Below, one piece after another: positions 10,886 through 23,035 of a stretch of DNA of 64,000 nt. The stretch is from Ambrosia x helenae (Eukaryota > Streptophyta > Magnoliopsida > Asterales > Asteraceae). The notes beneath the pieces were generated by a model, which saw nothing but the letters and a program-made list of their open reading frames with translations, did not search any database and had not been told where the DNA came from. Within the stretch, counting starts at the first letter, position 1, and every line of letters starts with the position of its first letter. The stretch is taken from assembly GCA_030844895.1 (NCBI GenBank), contig CM061230.1:1900705-1964704 (forward strand), given 5' to 3'. The position numbers and the translations under genes were made by a program.

Positions 10886-10958
10886 AGTGGTGGTGGGTGG
10901 AGGTTGAAGATTTAGTGGTGGTGGATGGAGGTTGAAGATGGAGTGGTGGTGGGTGGGT
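10886..10958 (+). repeat. 28-bp minisatellite, 2.6 copies
   Basis: Units start at 10886, 10914 and 10942 with the pattern AGTGGTGGTGGGTGGAGG followed by TTGAAGAT. They are nearly identical and non-coding. Confidence 0.8.
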
Positions 10959-11278
10959 CCCACAAATAAATGTATAATAAAAAAAAAGGATAAAATTACA
11001 CACACTTTATGTCCTTAATGTGGTGAATGGACAATAATACCCCTGATGGTTTTAAAGTTAACTGAGAAATCTAACCCAGTTAGTCAGAAATGACATAAAA
11101 TGCAATAAAAAGGCAAATTTTGGACATAAAATGCAAAAAAAAATGGCATGTTTCATAATTTCAGTGATACATTAAGGACACAAAGTGTAATTTAGTCTTA
11201 TAGAAACGAAGTTAAGAAAAAGGGCCCTGAACTTGCACCCAATAATGAAATGGTATTTTTCATTTTCTGGAATGCTAT

Positions 11279-11405
11279 AATTTTTTTTGAACGGAAAATT
11301 TTATTACAACTAAATTCCACCTCATATTGCACTTGTAAGAATTTAAACCCACAACTTTACATTTGTAAGGGGAGACATCATACTACTAGACCAAGAGGTT
11401 ATGAG
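11279..11405 (-). mobile_element. tRNA-derived SINE-like unit
   Basis: On the minus strand the unit has an A-box-like TCTAGTAGTATGATG near its 5' end, a B-box-like GTGGGTTTAAATTC about 40 nt on, and ends in an A-rich tail (poly-T at 11279-11288 on the plus strand). It is a decayed copy. A single copy cannot prove the family. Confidence 0.45.
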
Positions 11406-12649
11406 TTTTTTTTTTCTTTTTTTTGAAACACTATAACGAAAATGGTATTTAATGAAAAGAAAACGCCATCTAGTATTAGACAAAGTTCTCTAATGTTCTA
11501 TTAAAGTCACTTAAAATTTGCACGTTCCTTTTAACTCAATCGACTCTAATTAGTTGTTTCCAACTATGTGATTTTTAGCAAATTTTAACTAAACAAGTGA
11601 GGAATATAAAACATATATAAATCTTGGATGTTATTCAATGATTTTATATTTCAGTTAACTTGAAATTAATAGGATGTAATAGTTATTAGATCACATTTGT
11701 CATTAGTCATTGTTCGAGATTAGTTTGTATAAATATAGGTATTATATATACCCCCTCTTTTATAACCCGTTCCAACACATATATAATCAATACAATTCTC
11801 AATTAAACACACTTTGACGACATTTTTCTGGCAACATTTCGGCGACACTATTTATTTATTTGAACGCAAGTTCATCTTGTTGCTTCTGGAGAATTTTCCG
11901 GAGACACTTGAAACGAATTTTTCAGCAACATTTGTGGTGACATTTCTGACAACACCTCGGTGACTCTATAAAAATGGGCGTAAATGCCTCGCAACAACAT
12001 GACCAAAGTCATACTCCTACAAACCATGTGACTATGGCATGCTTTCCCGCTTCGAGAGATTAACAATTTTCTCTGATTTCAAGACGTCTAGCAAATATTT
12101 CACCATCATTAAACAAACAGCCAAACCAAATATCTATAGTTTCAGCACATGGTTTTATAAAGTGTGCGCTAATGACTGTTGGCTATATTACATGGATGGA
12201 ACAACTATTAAGCATATGTTGAACCTTGCAATCGAAACTAGTATCAGAAATACCCTATAATCAGTTATTACTGGCAGTAAAGAGATAACTTTGAATGGGG
12301 ACTATCAAAATGAAAAATGGTGTGTTTTAGAAACGAGACAATAAAAAAGCAATAAACAGCAATCTAAATTGGTCACTAAAAACATCCAACATTGAAAGAT
12401 TGTAGTTAAAAACATTCAAACTTCTAAAATGTCATTTGAAAAATCCATTGTATCACGGCATGGTGTGGGATTCCAACTCCATACCTTTTTTCAGTTAACG
12501 ACGTTTTGGAATTACATAAACATTGGGTGACATCTAATTTGAAGAAAAAGATTATATATTGGATTGGCATCATTACATATCGGATGATATGAAAAGCAAG
12601 GAATGAGTTGTTATTTTCTTCCAAGAGAAGGGGTGTGGTCGAGATTGTC
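11406..12649. other. Intergenic, no gene recognised
   Basis: AT-rich DNA with no open frame resembling a protein. Short frames near 11872-12260 show no family features. Confidence 0.6.
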
Positions 12650-12657
12650 TCCGATAT

Positions 12658-12846
12658 CAGGGGCGAAGTATTGTTGGGGCCAGGGGTGGCCCTGCCCCCC
12701 CCTGTTTTTTTTGCGCAGTAGTGGAAATTTGCGATTTTCATAGGTAAATTGAGTCCGGGTTGAGTCCGGCCCCGCCGATTTTCCACTACCAATCGAAAAA
12801 AATTGAGTTCGGCCCCCGCCGATTCCGAAAACAAGCTTCGCCACTG
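12658..12846 (+). mobile_element. hAT-type MITE, 189 bp
   Basis: Ends are imperfect inverted repeats: CAGGGGCGAAG at the left and, on the other strand, CAGTGGCGAAGCTTG at the right. Flanking 8-bp repeats TCCGATAT (12650-12657) and TCCGGTAT (12847-12854) differ by one base and fit a hAT target duplication. There is no coding capacity. A related piece lies inverted at about 21660-21780. Confidence 0.75.
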
Positions 12847-12854
12847 TCCGGTAT

Positions 12855-14229
12855 TAAAGCTTTTGGTTTTTTTATGGTATACGAGTAGATCAAAATCTAG
12901 TTCTATAGATTGAAATGGATGGTTTAAATTTGATATAATGTAAGTATGTTTGGTTTTTTGGACGTTCTTATTTCCGTCTTGGAGATAAGTTACCTTTGGA
13001 AATTATTTCAATTAAATCTGAAAAGAGACATTTATATGAAAATAAAGAAGAAAAACAAGCATCTGATATTACCTTTTTTTTTCTTGCTTTTTACATCTAA
13101 AGCCAACCAAGCTTTAATTTCAGGGTCATCATCAATGTTAGTGGGTTGCAATTCCGGGAGACATTTATGTCAATCAAAATTAGAAGCATAGTATCAAACG
13201 TACAAGCATATTTGCACAAAATCAACATGCTGTCAAATCAAGATCAAGAACAATATTGATACTTATATTTAGAATCACACTCCCTACAATTCACCTAAAT
13301 ACCCACAATGGGATTCAATTATTTAAACCCTCACCACTTGATTGATGAGAATTCACCAATACTATTGGGCCATATGCCTTTTGGCAAGCACAGTGTTCAC
13401 TTAATACTTATACAAGGCTTTTCATGAAAAAAAATGGGGCATGGCTACAAAAGCTCGTTACTAAAAATCAACCAAACCAAATGGTATACACCAAACTAGT
13501 AACGGATATGAATTTGAATATGAAAAGGAGATCAAAAGCTAATGAATACTCATGATACAGAAAACACCACCTTAATTAGTTTTGAATAGAGTCTAAAGGG
13601 AGCCAAGATAAATGGATTTAAGATAAAAACTCACTACTTTTATTTAGCATCAAGTGTGGTTTACAAAGCAATTGGAACACAAATGACAAATCCATGTCCA
13701 ATAATTAAAAAAGCTACTAAGCAGAAAGTACAAGCTACGAGTCCCGGTTTATGAGAGAAAACTTCAACGGATAGAAAGCCTAGCAAACTTCTCTTCCAAA
13801 GCCCTGTCACCCAACAAAAACCAAACAACTTTGGAAATGGCACATTTTACAGGTTGGGTTTGGATGCAACATGGTTGATTTTTGCAGTCAATATTTTAAT
13901 GTGGGTTTTATTTTAGGATAACGTATATGAAGGTCACCATAGTAATTACGTTTTCTTGTTAACACTTAACACCACTTATGTGTTGGAATTGAATTACTTT
14001 TGACCAAAATACATAGAATTTTTTTTTAAAGACAAAATTACACTGATTGAGTGTCACCATGTTTTAGGTAGTTTTGCATCTTATAGAAAAGGTATGAATG
14101 CTTTCGTCAAACTCAGTACATTGATTGTCACCCAGCATCACCCTTTTGTTTATAAAGAGCTAATGTATTAAATAGGATTTCAAACTACAACATTAAATAT
14201 GTAATCGTGGTTTTTGCATAAAATATGTT
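12855..14229. other. Intergenic, no gene recognised
   Basis: AT-rich, with several short frames but no protein family features, no convincing promoter and no RNA gene. Confidence 0.6.
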
Positions 14230-15335
14230 TGTCAAATTCAATGGTACAAAGAGTCGAATGCTTTATTAATCAAGAATCAGTACCAAATGATTACAACCAA
14301 AAATCAGTACCGAATGATTGTAACAATTAAACCCTGATACAAGTAACCTCACTACAATAATACCCTCACACTCTGTTGATCATCAACTAGATGATCAACA
14401 ATAAACCAGGAAACAAAAGATTGAGAGATCAAGATGATCAGCCAACCAAACCCTATAACAATTGAGAGAGAACGTTGAGGCACAGAGTTAGAGACAAGAA
14501 AAGAGTTCGTCAAAAGTCACAAAAAGAAGAAACACAAAGCCTTTTATAGGCAGGACATTTGTGTTTCTTAGAGAAGATCAACGGCTAATATTAAGCCAAT
14601 CCAACGGACGAGAAGATATGAGCAATATGCACATGGATTGCCACGATGGCAGACCATCAGACACTGGGCCTCAAACTTGGGCTTCTAAACAGACCACAAA
14701 CTGGGCTTCTACCAACACTCCATGGACTGGGCTCAGCACCTCAGCAACTCAACCAAACACGGGCTCCTTCAAGAATCAACCAGCCCACCTGCAAAATTCT
14801 TATGCAAAATATTTTATACTTTATAAAATATAAAGAACAAAAAATTAAAGGAAATAAAATTGAATATATAATTTTAACACCTTCCTCAATTTTGTTTCCC
14901 AAATGGGTCAAACATACCCATTTTTCCACAAAACTGAGAATGACTGTTATTTAGCAAACCTTTTGTGAAGAGATCAGCAAGCTGATCTTTGGAATCAATT
15001 TTAACAGTTTTAATAACACCATTAGAAACTTGTTCTCGTAAAAAAGAAAAGATCCAAAGCAAAATGCTTTGTTTTGTCATGAAAAACTGGGTTAGAAGCA
15101 ATAGAAAGTGCTGCAGAACTGTCACAATGAAGTGAGACAGGTAAAGGTACAGAAATGGTTAACTCACTCAACAAATTTTTGACCCAAATAACCTCACAGG
15201 AAGCAGAGCACATGGCTCTGTATTCAGCTTCAGCTGAAGAACGAGACACAGTAGCCTGTTTTTTGCCTTTTTAGGCTATAAGACAATTGCCCAGGAAAAC
15301 ACAATAACCAGTAACAGATTTATAACATCTTAAGG
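14230..15335 (-). mobile_element. Truncated Ty1/copia element (3' LTR plus end of pol)
   Basis: 14230-14879 has the form of a Copia LTR (starts TGTCAAATTC, ends TTTTAACA) followed by a pyrimidine tract, i.e. a polypurine tract on the minus strand. 14886-15335 encodes the end of Copia RNase H in two frames: SRSSAEAEYRAM, then a shift near 15040-15120, then KDQLADLFTKGL. There is also an in-frame stop upstream (near 15270). The rest of the element is missing, so this is a dead relic. It belongs to a different family from the intact Copia at 26793-33310, although the terminal organisation is the same. Confidence 0.85.
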
Positions 15336-15659
15336 TATTAACATTCTAATTTATAACAATGTCGGGTAGTAGCACTAAATCGAGTTAATATTTAACGAAG
15401 GTAACCCACACGTGAGTTACACGTGAGGGTATTATGGTCAATTCACTCATAAAAACGTTTAACTAATACCCATATACACAAGTATCAAATACAACCTTCT
15501 TAGATTTATAACAACAATGAACATAGATAAAAATTATATAATGTATTAATTTGGAATTGTTTTTTACTGTTCATGAACAGTAAACCCCATTAGTTTATTT
15601 ATTTATTTTTTTTCCACACCTTACTATATAATATGTATCATCTCTTTCACTTCAAAACA
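15336..15659. other. Intergenic, no gene recognised
   Basis: AT-rich. Contains the CACGTGAG motif twice around 15410-15428 and nothing else I can name. Confidence 0.5.
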
Positions 15660-16372
15660 CATGTGGTGTTGGTGGTGGAGTGGTTTGCGGTGAACTTCCA
15701 TTCCTTAAGGTCACAAGTTTGATTCTTGGGAAAAGCAACTTATTTATTTTTCCATTTTTTCCCATTTCAACAGCCATATTTAATGTTAACTATAATCTAT
15801 TTCATATTAAAGCACAAATGGGTTTTGTTGTGTAGTGCTAGTGCTATGAGATGCATTTTCTCAATAGGAGGTCTTGGGTTCGAGACTAGGCCATCACAAT
15901 TAATTTTTTTTTTCAAAAACCTTATTTAATGTTCTTAATCAGTTTTGCGCATACAATAACTGAGTAAAGAAAAAGTTCAAGATGAATCAGAAATCACCGC
16001 GGCGCGCCGCAACGCGCGCGCGGTAGAAATCTTGGTATGTATTAATTTAGAATGAGGTGGATAGTAATTTCCACAATATTATTTCATGTTAAATATAATT
16101 GATTTAACATTAAAACACAAGTTGGCTTTGTGGTGTAGTAGTATGAGGTGCATTTCTTTATTAAGAGGTCATGGGTTCAAAACTTGGTATTAGGTGCATT
16201 CCTCTAATACAAGAGGACAAGGGTTCAAAACCTTGCTAGAGCATTTTTATTTTAGTGAGCCTTTGCGAGTGTCATTTTATATTTTTTTTCCACATTGTCG
16301 CATTGGTACCCTAATAAACCAAAACAATAATGACAGCGAACGCGCGACAACGCACGCGAGAACCCCACTAGT
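15660..16372 (+). mobile_element. Repeated SINE-like units with Helitron-like 3' end
   Basis: Two related stretches (about 15660-16025 and 16060-16372) each carry a tRNA-promoter-like body: TGTAGTGCTAGTGC or TGTAGTAGTATGAGG, then GGGTTCGAGAC or GGGTTCAAAAC 35-45 nt on. Each ends in a CG-rich palindromic segment (about 15997-16023 and 16335-16360). The second is followed by CTAG at 16368-16371 and then T, the expected 3' terminus of a plant Helitron. The 5' TC end was not located. No protein is encoded, so this would be a non-autonomous element. Confidence 0.45.
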
Positions 16373-17268
16373 TAAAATTAAATTTAAAACAAATACATCG
16401 TAATTAAAGCCACTCAAACGAATAAACAAACTTTTGGACAACCATAAAATTGAGATGTTTCCGTCGACATTCTCGTTGTCGGGTGACAACTAAGATTGAA
16501 CTGTCCGATGATAACACTAATATTGAGATCCGATTGTCCGAAGATGAGACTTAGGTTGAGGTCGGTGAGGCGATGAGCATACTACAGAGAATAGTTGGTG
16601 CATTGTGACGTATGGTGATATCAAACGACGATTAGCGAATGGCAAGTCAAGACTGTCACCTCATGATTTATGATATTACTATTAAACTTAGTATTAAAAT
16701 TTTTATTGAGTCAATCCAATAGAATGTTATATATAAAGCTATCAATATACATGTAATTTATGTGTATTTTTTTAATTAGATATATAATAAATAAATAAAT
16801 AAAAATTTATTCGAGCCGAACGAAATTTTGCTCGTACTTGACTCGTTTACAAACCGAACTGAGTTGATCGGCTTATTTACAGCCGAGCGAAAGACCGAAC
16901 AAAAATTTTCTGAACGAGCGGCGAGCGATTTAAAGTGTCAAGAACTAATGAATACTATTCTTGACGAATATAAGAACAGGATAAATTGGAAAGCGGGTTA
17001 AACTTTTGTTTGGGGTCGTCTTCCTCCTCCTGAAACCCACTGCAACACCCGATTCTCTGATGAACTGAAAAGGTTCAATTCAGGATATTACTGTGTAAAT
17101 TTCAACTCTGTAAGTGTAACCCCTCATAGTTTTCTTTTTTTAGTTCCTTTGATGACATGATTATAGCAAATTGGCAGCATGTTTAAGTCTCAGAACAACT
17201 GCATTTGATATACAAATATCTAACTTACAAAATAATTGCATACATTTTTTTTATGCTAATGGAATGGA
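16373..17268. other. Intergenic and probable 5' leader of the PPR gene
   Basis: 16800-16940 is a low-complexity stretch of GAGCCGAACGA/CTCGT-type words related in style to the AATTCG-rich MITEs later in the window. From about 16980 the sequence leads into the PPR gene; a leader intron ending at AG near 17176 is possible but not proven. Confidence 0.5.
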
Positions 17269-19362
17269 ATGGCTAAATACGTATTGGGTAAGCAACAGAT
17301 GGTCAACTCTTCACATCTCGCAACCCTCTTGGAACTATGCCTCAAATCAAATTCATCATTCAAACAAACCCAACGCATACATGCCCAGATCATCAAGTCC
17401 AGATTTTTCTCAGAAACATTCATCCTAAACAGACTAGTTGACGTTTATGGAAAGTCTGGTTCTGTAAATGATGCACACAAGGTGTTCGATAGAATTCCTG
17501 ACAAAAACATATTCTCTTGGAATGCTGTTTTATCTACTTTAACCAATCTGGGTCTTTTAGATGAAGCAAATCAGGTTTTCAGGTCCATGCCTCTCACTGA
17601 CCAGTGCTCCTGGAACTCTATGGTCTCAGGTTTTGCTCAACATGATCGGTTTTATGAGTCGGTTGAGTTTTTGGTACGTATGCATGCTCAAGATTTTGTG
17701 CTTAACCAGTATTCTTATGGAAGTGCTCTTAGTTCGTGTTCGGGTTTGAGGAATATGAAAATGGGGATTCAGATTCATGCTTCTGTTATGAAGTCTCCTT
17801 ATGGAGGAGATGTTTATATGGGTAGTGCTCTTATAGACATGTATTCAAAATGTGGAGACGTGTGGTGTGCTCAAAAGGTTTTCGATGGGATGTATCAACG
17901 AAACACTGTTTCTTGGAATAGTTTGATATCATGTTATGAACAAAATGGTCCGGCTGATGAAGCTCTTAAGGTTTTCAGGGAAATGATGAATAATGGGATT
18001 GATCCAGATGAGCTCACTCTAGCCAGTGTGATAAGTGCGTGTGCAAGCTTATCTGAACTGAATTTGGGACGCGAAATTCACAATCGAGTTGTGAAATTTA
18101 ACAAGCTAAGGGATGATATTGTTATATGCAACGCATTAGTTGATATGTATGCGAAGTGTAGTAAAATCACAGAAGCCAGATGGATTTTTGATACAATGCC
18201 AATTAAAAACATCATAACAGAAACCTCCATTATTAGCGGTTATGCTAAGTCAGCAAATGTTGAAACTGCACGTTCAATTTTTGTCAATATGCCAGATAGA
18301 AATATAGTATCATGGAACGCTTTGATTGCTGGGTACACACAAAATGGAGACAATGAAACCGCATTAGGACTCTTTCGCAAACTAAAACAAGAAAACGTCT
18401 TTCCGACACATTACACTTTCGGGAATCTTCTTAATGCATGTGCAAACCTTGCTGACTTGAGATTAGGACAGCAAGCTCACACCCATGTCTTAAAACACGG
18501 TTTTAGATTTGAATCTGGGCCTGAAAGTGATATCTTTGTAGGAAATTCTCTTATAGATATGTATGTCAAATGTGGATCAGTAGAAGAAGGGAAACAAGTT
18601 TTTAAAAACATGGCTTGTAAAGATGGGGTATCATGGAATGCAATCATAGTAGGGTTTGCTCAAAACGGTTACGGGGTAGAAACGATTGAACTGTTTAAAG
18701 AAATGTTGGCAGCCGGTGAGAAACCAGATCATGTTACAATGATTGGATTACTTTCTGCTTGTAGCCATGCTGGTTTAGTTGATGAGGGTCGTCATTATTT
18801 CAACTTGATGAGTAAAGAATTTGGAATACAACCAATGAGTGACCATTATGCGTGCATTGTTGATCTACTTGGTCGAGCTGGTTGTCTTGATGAAGCCAAA
18901 GACCTGATTGATAATATGCCAATGCAACCCGATGTTGTCGTATGGGCGTCTTTGCTTGGTGGTTGTAAAGTTCATGGTAATATTGAATTGGGAAAATATG
19001 TGGCAGAAAAGTTGATAGAGATTGATGGTAATAACTCTGGTCCATATGTTTTGCTTTCAAATATGTATGCTGAAGTGGGAAACTGGGGGGAGGTTAAACG
19101 GGTTAGAAAGCTTATGAAGCAAAGAGGTGTCGTTAAACAACCAGGCTGTAGCTGGATTGAAGTTGAGGGTAAAGTTCATGTTTTTATGGTGAAAGATAGA
19201 CGGCAAGCTAAAAAGAAAGAAATTTATCTGGTGTTGAGAACACTTAGTAAAGTAATGAAGTTGTTTGGTTATAGTCCTAATGCTCATGAGTTGGAGGGAG
19301 ATGAGGAGGGGAGTTTAGATTTGGAATCGGTGGAAGTACCGAATACTTTGGAAGCTGCATAA
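17269..19362 (+). CDS. SLO2: PLS-class PPR protein with E/E+ domain, SLO2-like mitochondrial RNA editing factor
   Basis: Intronless, 697 residues. The body is a run of PPR motifs in the P-L-S arrangement, with typical NxLIDMYxKCG and VSWNxLIxGYxQNG signatures, from about residue 18 to 560. The E domain starts near 562 and an E+ extension with PGCSWIEVEGKVHVF lies at about 625-640; there is no DYW deaminase. The protein follows Arabidopsis SLO2 (At2g13600) motif by motif, including the unusual start and the GPYVLLSNMYAE region. SLO2 is a mitochondrial editing-site recognition factor that must borrow a deaminase in trans; mitochondrial location here is inferred. The start at 17269 aligns with the SLO2 start; an in-frame ATG at 17299 is an alternative. 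Intronless structure is normal for the family. Confidence 0.9.
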   Translation: MAKYVLGKQQMVNSSHLATLLELCLKSNSSFKQTQRIHAQIIKSRFFSETFILNRLVDVYGKSGSVNDAHKVFDRIPDKNIFSWNAVLSTLTNLGLLDEANQVFRSMPLTDQCSWNSMVSGFAQHDRFYESVEFLVRMHAQDFVLNQYSYGSALSSCSGLRNMKMGIQIHASVMKSPYGGDVYMGSALIDMYSKCGDVWCAQKVFDGMYQRNTVSWNSLISCYEQNGPADEALKVFREMMNNGIDPDELTLASVISACASLSELNLGREIHNRVVKFNKLRDDIVICNALVDMYAKCSKITEARWIFDTMPIKNIITETSIISGYAKSANVETARSIFVNMPDRNIVSWNALIAGYTQNGDNETALGLFRKLKQENVFPTHYTFGNLLNACANLADLRLGQQAHTHVLKHGFRFESGPESDIFVGNSLIDMYVKCGSVEEGKQVFKNMACKDGVSWNAIIVGFAQNGYGVETIELFKEMLAAGEKPDHVTMIGLLSACSHAGLVDEGRHYFNLMSKEFGIQPMSDHYACIVDLLGRAGCLDEAKDLIDNMPMQPDVVVWASLLGGCKVHGNIELGKYVAEKLIEIDGNNSGPYVLLSNMYAEVGNWGEVKRVRKLMKQRGVVKQPGCSWIEVEGKVHVFMVKDRRQAKKKEIYLVLRTLSKVMKLFGYSPNAHELEGDEEGSLDLESVEVPNTLEAA

Positions 19363-21659
19363 TTTTGCTGCTGAGTGATTTTTGTTTTTGTTTTTTTACA
19401 GTCACCGCTTGCGTTACTGAATCTCTGGAATAATGGCTGGATTCTGTCTGGGTAATTTAGACTTAAACTGAAGTCAGTGACGTATTAAAAATTCTTATAT
19501 CTCCTTACAGTTTTTCTTTTGATGTGTAAGTTGTTTAATTGCAGCAATCAGGCTGTGAATTGTATATGTAATTTTGTTTTAGTTTTCTTTATGACATTTG
19601 TATTGTTTGAGTTGTTTGTTTGGACATATTTTACTTATTTAAACTAAAACTTATTGTCAACGCATGTCGCAACACATTTTTATAAATTAAATACATTTTA
19701 GTATATCTCTTGTATTTGGTGTGTATTGTCACATCCTCGTATTTCCGCTTTAGTGAGGTGTGACAGATTGGTATCAGTTATTTTATTAGTTAAATTAGAT
19801 TATTATTGATGTGATTTAGCTTTAATAATCATATTTGACACCCTAATTGCATATAAATCTTAAGAAAAGAATTTGGACTAACAATATTTTGGCTGTTTCA
19901 TGTGTTGACCTGTTGCTCAACCCATCTGACTTGCCCATGTTGTTATTCTTGATCTTTGTTCAAAAGATCTACTAAATTGCCAAAACTTGCTCTATAGGTG
20001 TCTCAACCCATGACAACTCACTCCGGATTTGAGTGAAGGGCTGGGAAGTTCCCTTGGCAAGTCAACACTCCAATTGTGCCATCAGTTACGTTCGTCAACT
20101 GAGGCGTCTTCATTTCAAGACTCCATGAACATTTTATGACTTCAGGTGAATAATTTTACTCTTAAATTGGTCCTTTCATCATTCTGCATCAATATTTACT
20201 TTTTCACTGATTCTTAATAAATGAGGCAAAACAGGTATGTCAAGCCTGTTAGGTAACAAACTAACAATGTAACATGCCTTCTTTGTGTGGGTATAAATGG
20301 GTTGGGTTGAAACACCTTATGTCTAAACAGTAAACATGTTAAATTTTTTTACAAACATCTACGTTATGACTTGAGAAATATAAGCCCAAGCGCTTTAAGT
20401 GATCTACCGTCGTGATTCTTAATTACCATTTTCATTTTAAGCGAGACCACACACTCCCACGTTTCAATAGCTCAGCAGTTACTGATTTTCATAGTTTTGT
20501 GGTTCTATAAGTGAAGCTGCTCGCTTTTACTGTTAGTAAAATGATGTATGGTTAGATTTTAAACAAATCGAGTCTTTCTTAGAATGCAAAGAAAGATGGT
20601 TATGACATTAAACTACTTGACCAGCGGCGGATTGGTATTAAACTAGTTAGTGAGACTATAACTGTTGGTTGATGCCCTTTTAGCTTTAAGCATAAGTGGT
20701 ACAGCACTTGGAATCCTCCATCATGTCATGCTTTTCAACTACAAAATAGGGAATCTGAAAGTTGTGCATATAGCCCAACTTTTGACTACCCATTAATTAA
20801 AGTTGAGATGGGTTCTAAACAAAGTGTGATATACATGATTGGTACGTTTTGGTGCAAACTATGTTCATAATTTAGGTCATACTTAGAGAGGACATAATGC
20901 GTTTGACAAGCATCGGGACGGGAGGCGGCCACGAGGTGCGGGAACAGGCCATTTTGTCAAGCTTGTTTAGTTTGTTACTAAAAATGGGTGGCGCACCGTC
21001 CCGAAATGGAGAAAACACAAAGAAGGAAATTAGGCTTTGGGATGGAGAGCATCGGGGCGGGAGGAGTGGCAAGGGCTGGAACACCATCCCAGGGGGTTTG
21101 AGACGCAAGCATTTAGACGGGAGGAGCGCGATACTCAACATCCATTCCGCCCACCCACTCATACTATCACATTTCTAATGTTGATTTGTGTTGTGTTGTG
21201 TTTCAGTTCGATGTAATTTCCCTTTGGGATTAAGACCACTAGTTTTATATTAAAACAAAAGGTTGTGGATTCAAACCTTGCCCAATACAAATAAAGGAAA
21301 AAGAAATTCCTTTGGAAAAAGTTAAAGAATGAGTAATGATGGAAGTAAAAAATGGGTCATAACTAACTCATAACAAGCCCAATTATTGTTATTGTTATAT
21401 AATTAAAAAATATAAATACTTCTGTAGAAACTTTTAGTTTTAGGACAGTACGCAAAAAGTAAAGGTGGCACAAAATTTGTCAATTGTTCTTTTTTATAAA
21501 GAAAGGAGCTTTTCTAATTTGATGCTGAGTGTGTGGATCATATTTATGATGGATAGATAGTAACAATTTGATTCTGCATAAGTGGTAGTGCGATGTTTGA
21601 ATTTGTTATAAGAATCAAGAGCGCGCACCACCCACCACCATTTAGTGAAGTGGTATGGG
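19363..21659. other. Intergenic with retroelement scraps
   Basis: The first 200-250 bases are probably the PPR 3' UTR. 19727-19777 looks like an LTR end plus primer-binding site: GTGAGGTGTGACA, a 3-base gap, then TGGTATCAG at 19769-19777, complementary to initiator tRNA-Met. 20880-21170 is a GC-rich block with GCATCGGGACGGGAGG and GCATCGGGGCGGGAGG, source unknown. 21220-21300 has a SINE-like GTGGATTCAAACCTT box. No protein gene recognised. Confidence 0.5.
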
Positions 21660-21780
21660 AAAGTGAAGAAAAGAGTGGCCGGGCTCAATCTGGACTCAAT
21701 TTACCTACGAAAATTACAAATTTCTACTAGCACGCCAAAAAAACAGGGGGCACCCTGGCCCTTCAAATCATTCGCCCCTG
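21660..21780 (-). mobile_element. Partial hAT-type MITE, inverted relative of 12658-12846
   Basis: Read on the minus strand from 21780 it begins CAGGGGCGAA and follows the 12.7-kb MITE for about 120 bp, including a shared GTAGGTAAATTGAGTCC-like block. The far end near 21590 is too decayed to place. Confidence 0.65.
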
Positions 21781-22137
21781 ATGAACAACCCAACTCTAAA
21801 TCACCATATAAAATTGATTAAGGGCCTCTAATTTGATCTTACTTAGTAAATGGTTAATGGCGGTAGATCGAAACAGACAGGCAGCCTTTGTAACACAAGC
21901 ATTGTCAAATGTCAATGAAGCATTGCATGCATTAATTATAAAAAAAGAGTAAATAAAAATTATATTGAAATGATTCATCAACCAAACGAAATTAACAATT
22001 GAACATACATATCAATGTATCATTGGATTTAAAACTCCTCGTAGCCACTAAATGTACAGAGTCATCGTTTTTCATGTGCGCCAATTGTTGTTTCTCACGT
22101 TTTTATTTTACATTTACCACTAAAAGGCGAAAGGTTA

Positions 22138-23035
22138 TTTTTTTTTTGGAAGACGAATTTCATTAAACAACAAAAACCGGGGGACTCCAAGACGGGAAAC
22201 CCCACAAACCAAACAGTTACATTACATCAAAACAAAAAGATTTCCAACTCTTCCAATCCACTCCACCAATTCTATCCCTACTACGAAACCACAAGTAAGA
22301 CAAGGATTTCACATCCACCACTAATTCCACCACGGTCCTTGACGTCTGACCAAAGAGTCTCTCGTTTCTAGCTTTCCAGAGCCGCCAACAAGCCACCATG
22401 AAAATCCCATACAAGATCTCCTTTTTCCTGTTAGACCACCCCGAACTACTAACCACTTCCACAATATCTTTAACAGAGAAAAGAAACACGGGAGGAAGAT
22501 GCACCAATTAGCAATACCTTGCCACAAACCTGTTGCCAAACCACAAGCAGTAAAAACATGGTCCACACTCTCATCGGCCACCCCGCAATAATCACATAAA
22601 CTGTCAGCGTTTAAAATATTCCGTCTACGAAGGGCTACTTTGGTCGGGATTCTATCCAACATCATCCTCCACATGAACACATTGCACTTCAACGGAACCC
22701 ATTTACACCAATTAAACCCACTAATAGCCGTATGACTTCCCACCCGGTCTTTGCTAACCCACACCTTGGCCTCATGAACCGTAAACTCCACTGGCCCAAT
22801 ATCAACCCAAGCCCACTTATCCACAACATCACTAAGGCTCTGGCCCGTGATCAACCGATGGCATTCTATCAATTCAAGAACCTGCTGGGCCGACGACGGG
22901 TACTCCTTCCAACACCACCTAACCGGACCGTTGCCATTAAAACCCTCCAAACGGTCAGCCACCAAACACCATTTGTGACGTTCAAGACGGAACAGATTCG
23001 GGAACAAAACTTTCAAAGGGGCCGAAGCTAACCAA
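22138..23035 (-). pseudogene. 5'-truncated LINE relic (zinc-binding region after reverse transcriptase)
   Basis: Two minus-strand frames, 23016-22321 and 22507-22217, together read as the zf-RVT region that follows the reverse transcriptase in plant LINEs: FMWRMMLDRIPTKVALRRR, then CDYCGVADESVDHVF, then WKARNERLFG. They are split by a frameshift near 22500. The 3' end is marked by a T run at 22138-22148 (poly-A on the minus strand). The catalytic reverse transcriptase is absent, so it cannot move by itself. Confidence 0.85.

Noticed and set aside
12424..12844. Two overlapping minus-strand frames
   Set aside because: They mostly fall inside the hAT MITE and its flank and share no protein family pattern.
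15835..15905. Possible tRNA gene (A and B box-like words, GGGTTCGAGAC)
   Set aside because: No cloverleaf can be folded and the 3' part is poly-T; better explained as a SINE-like unit.
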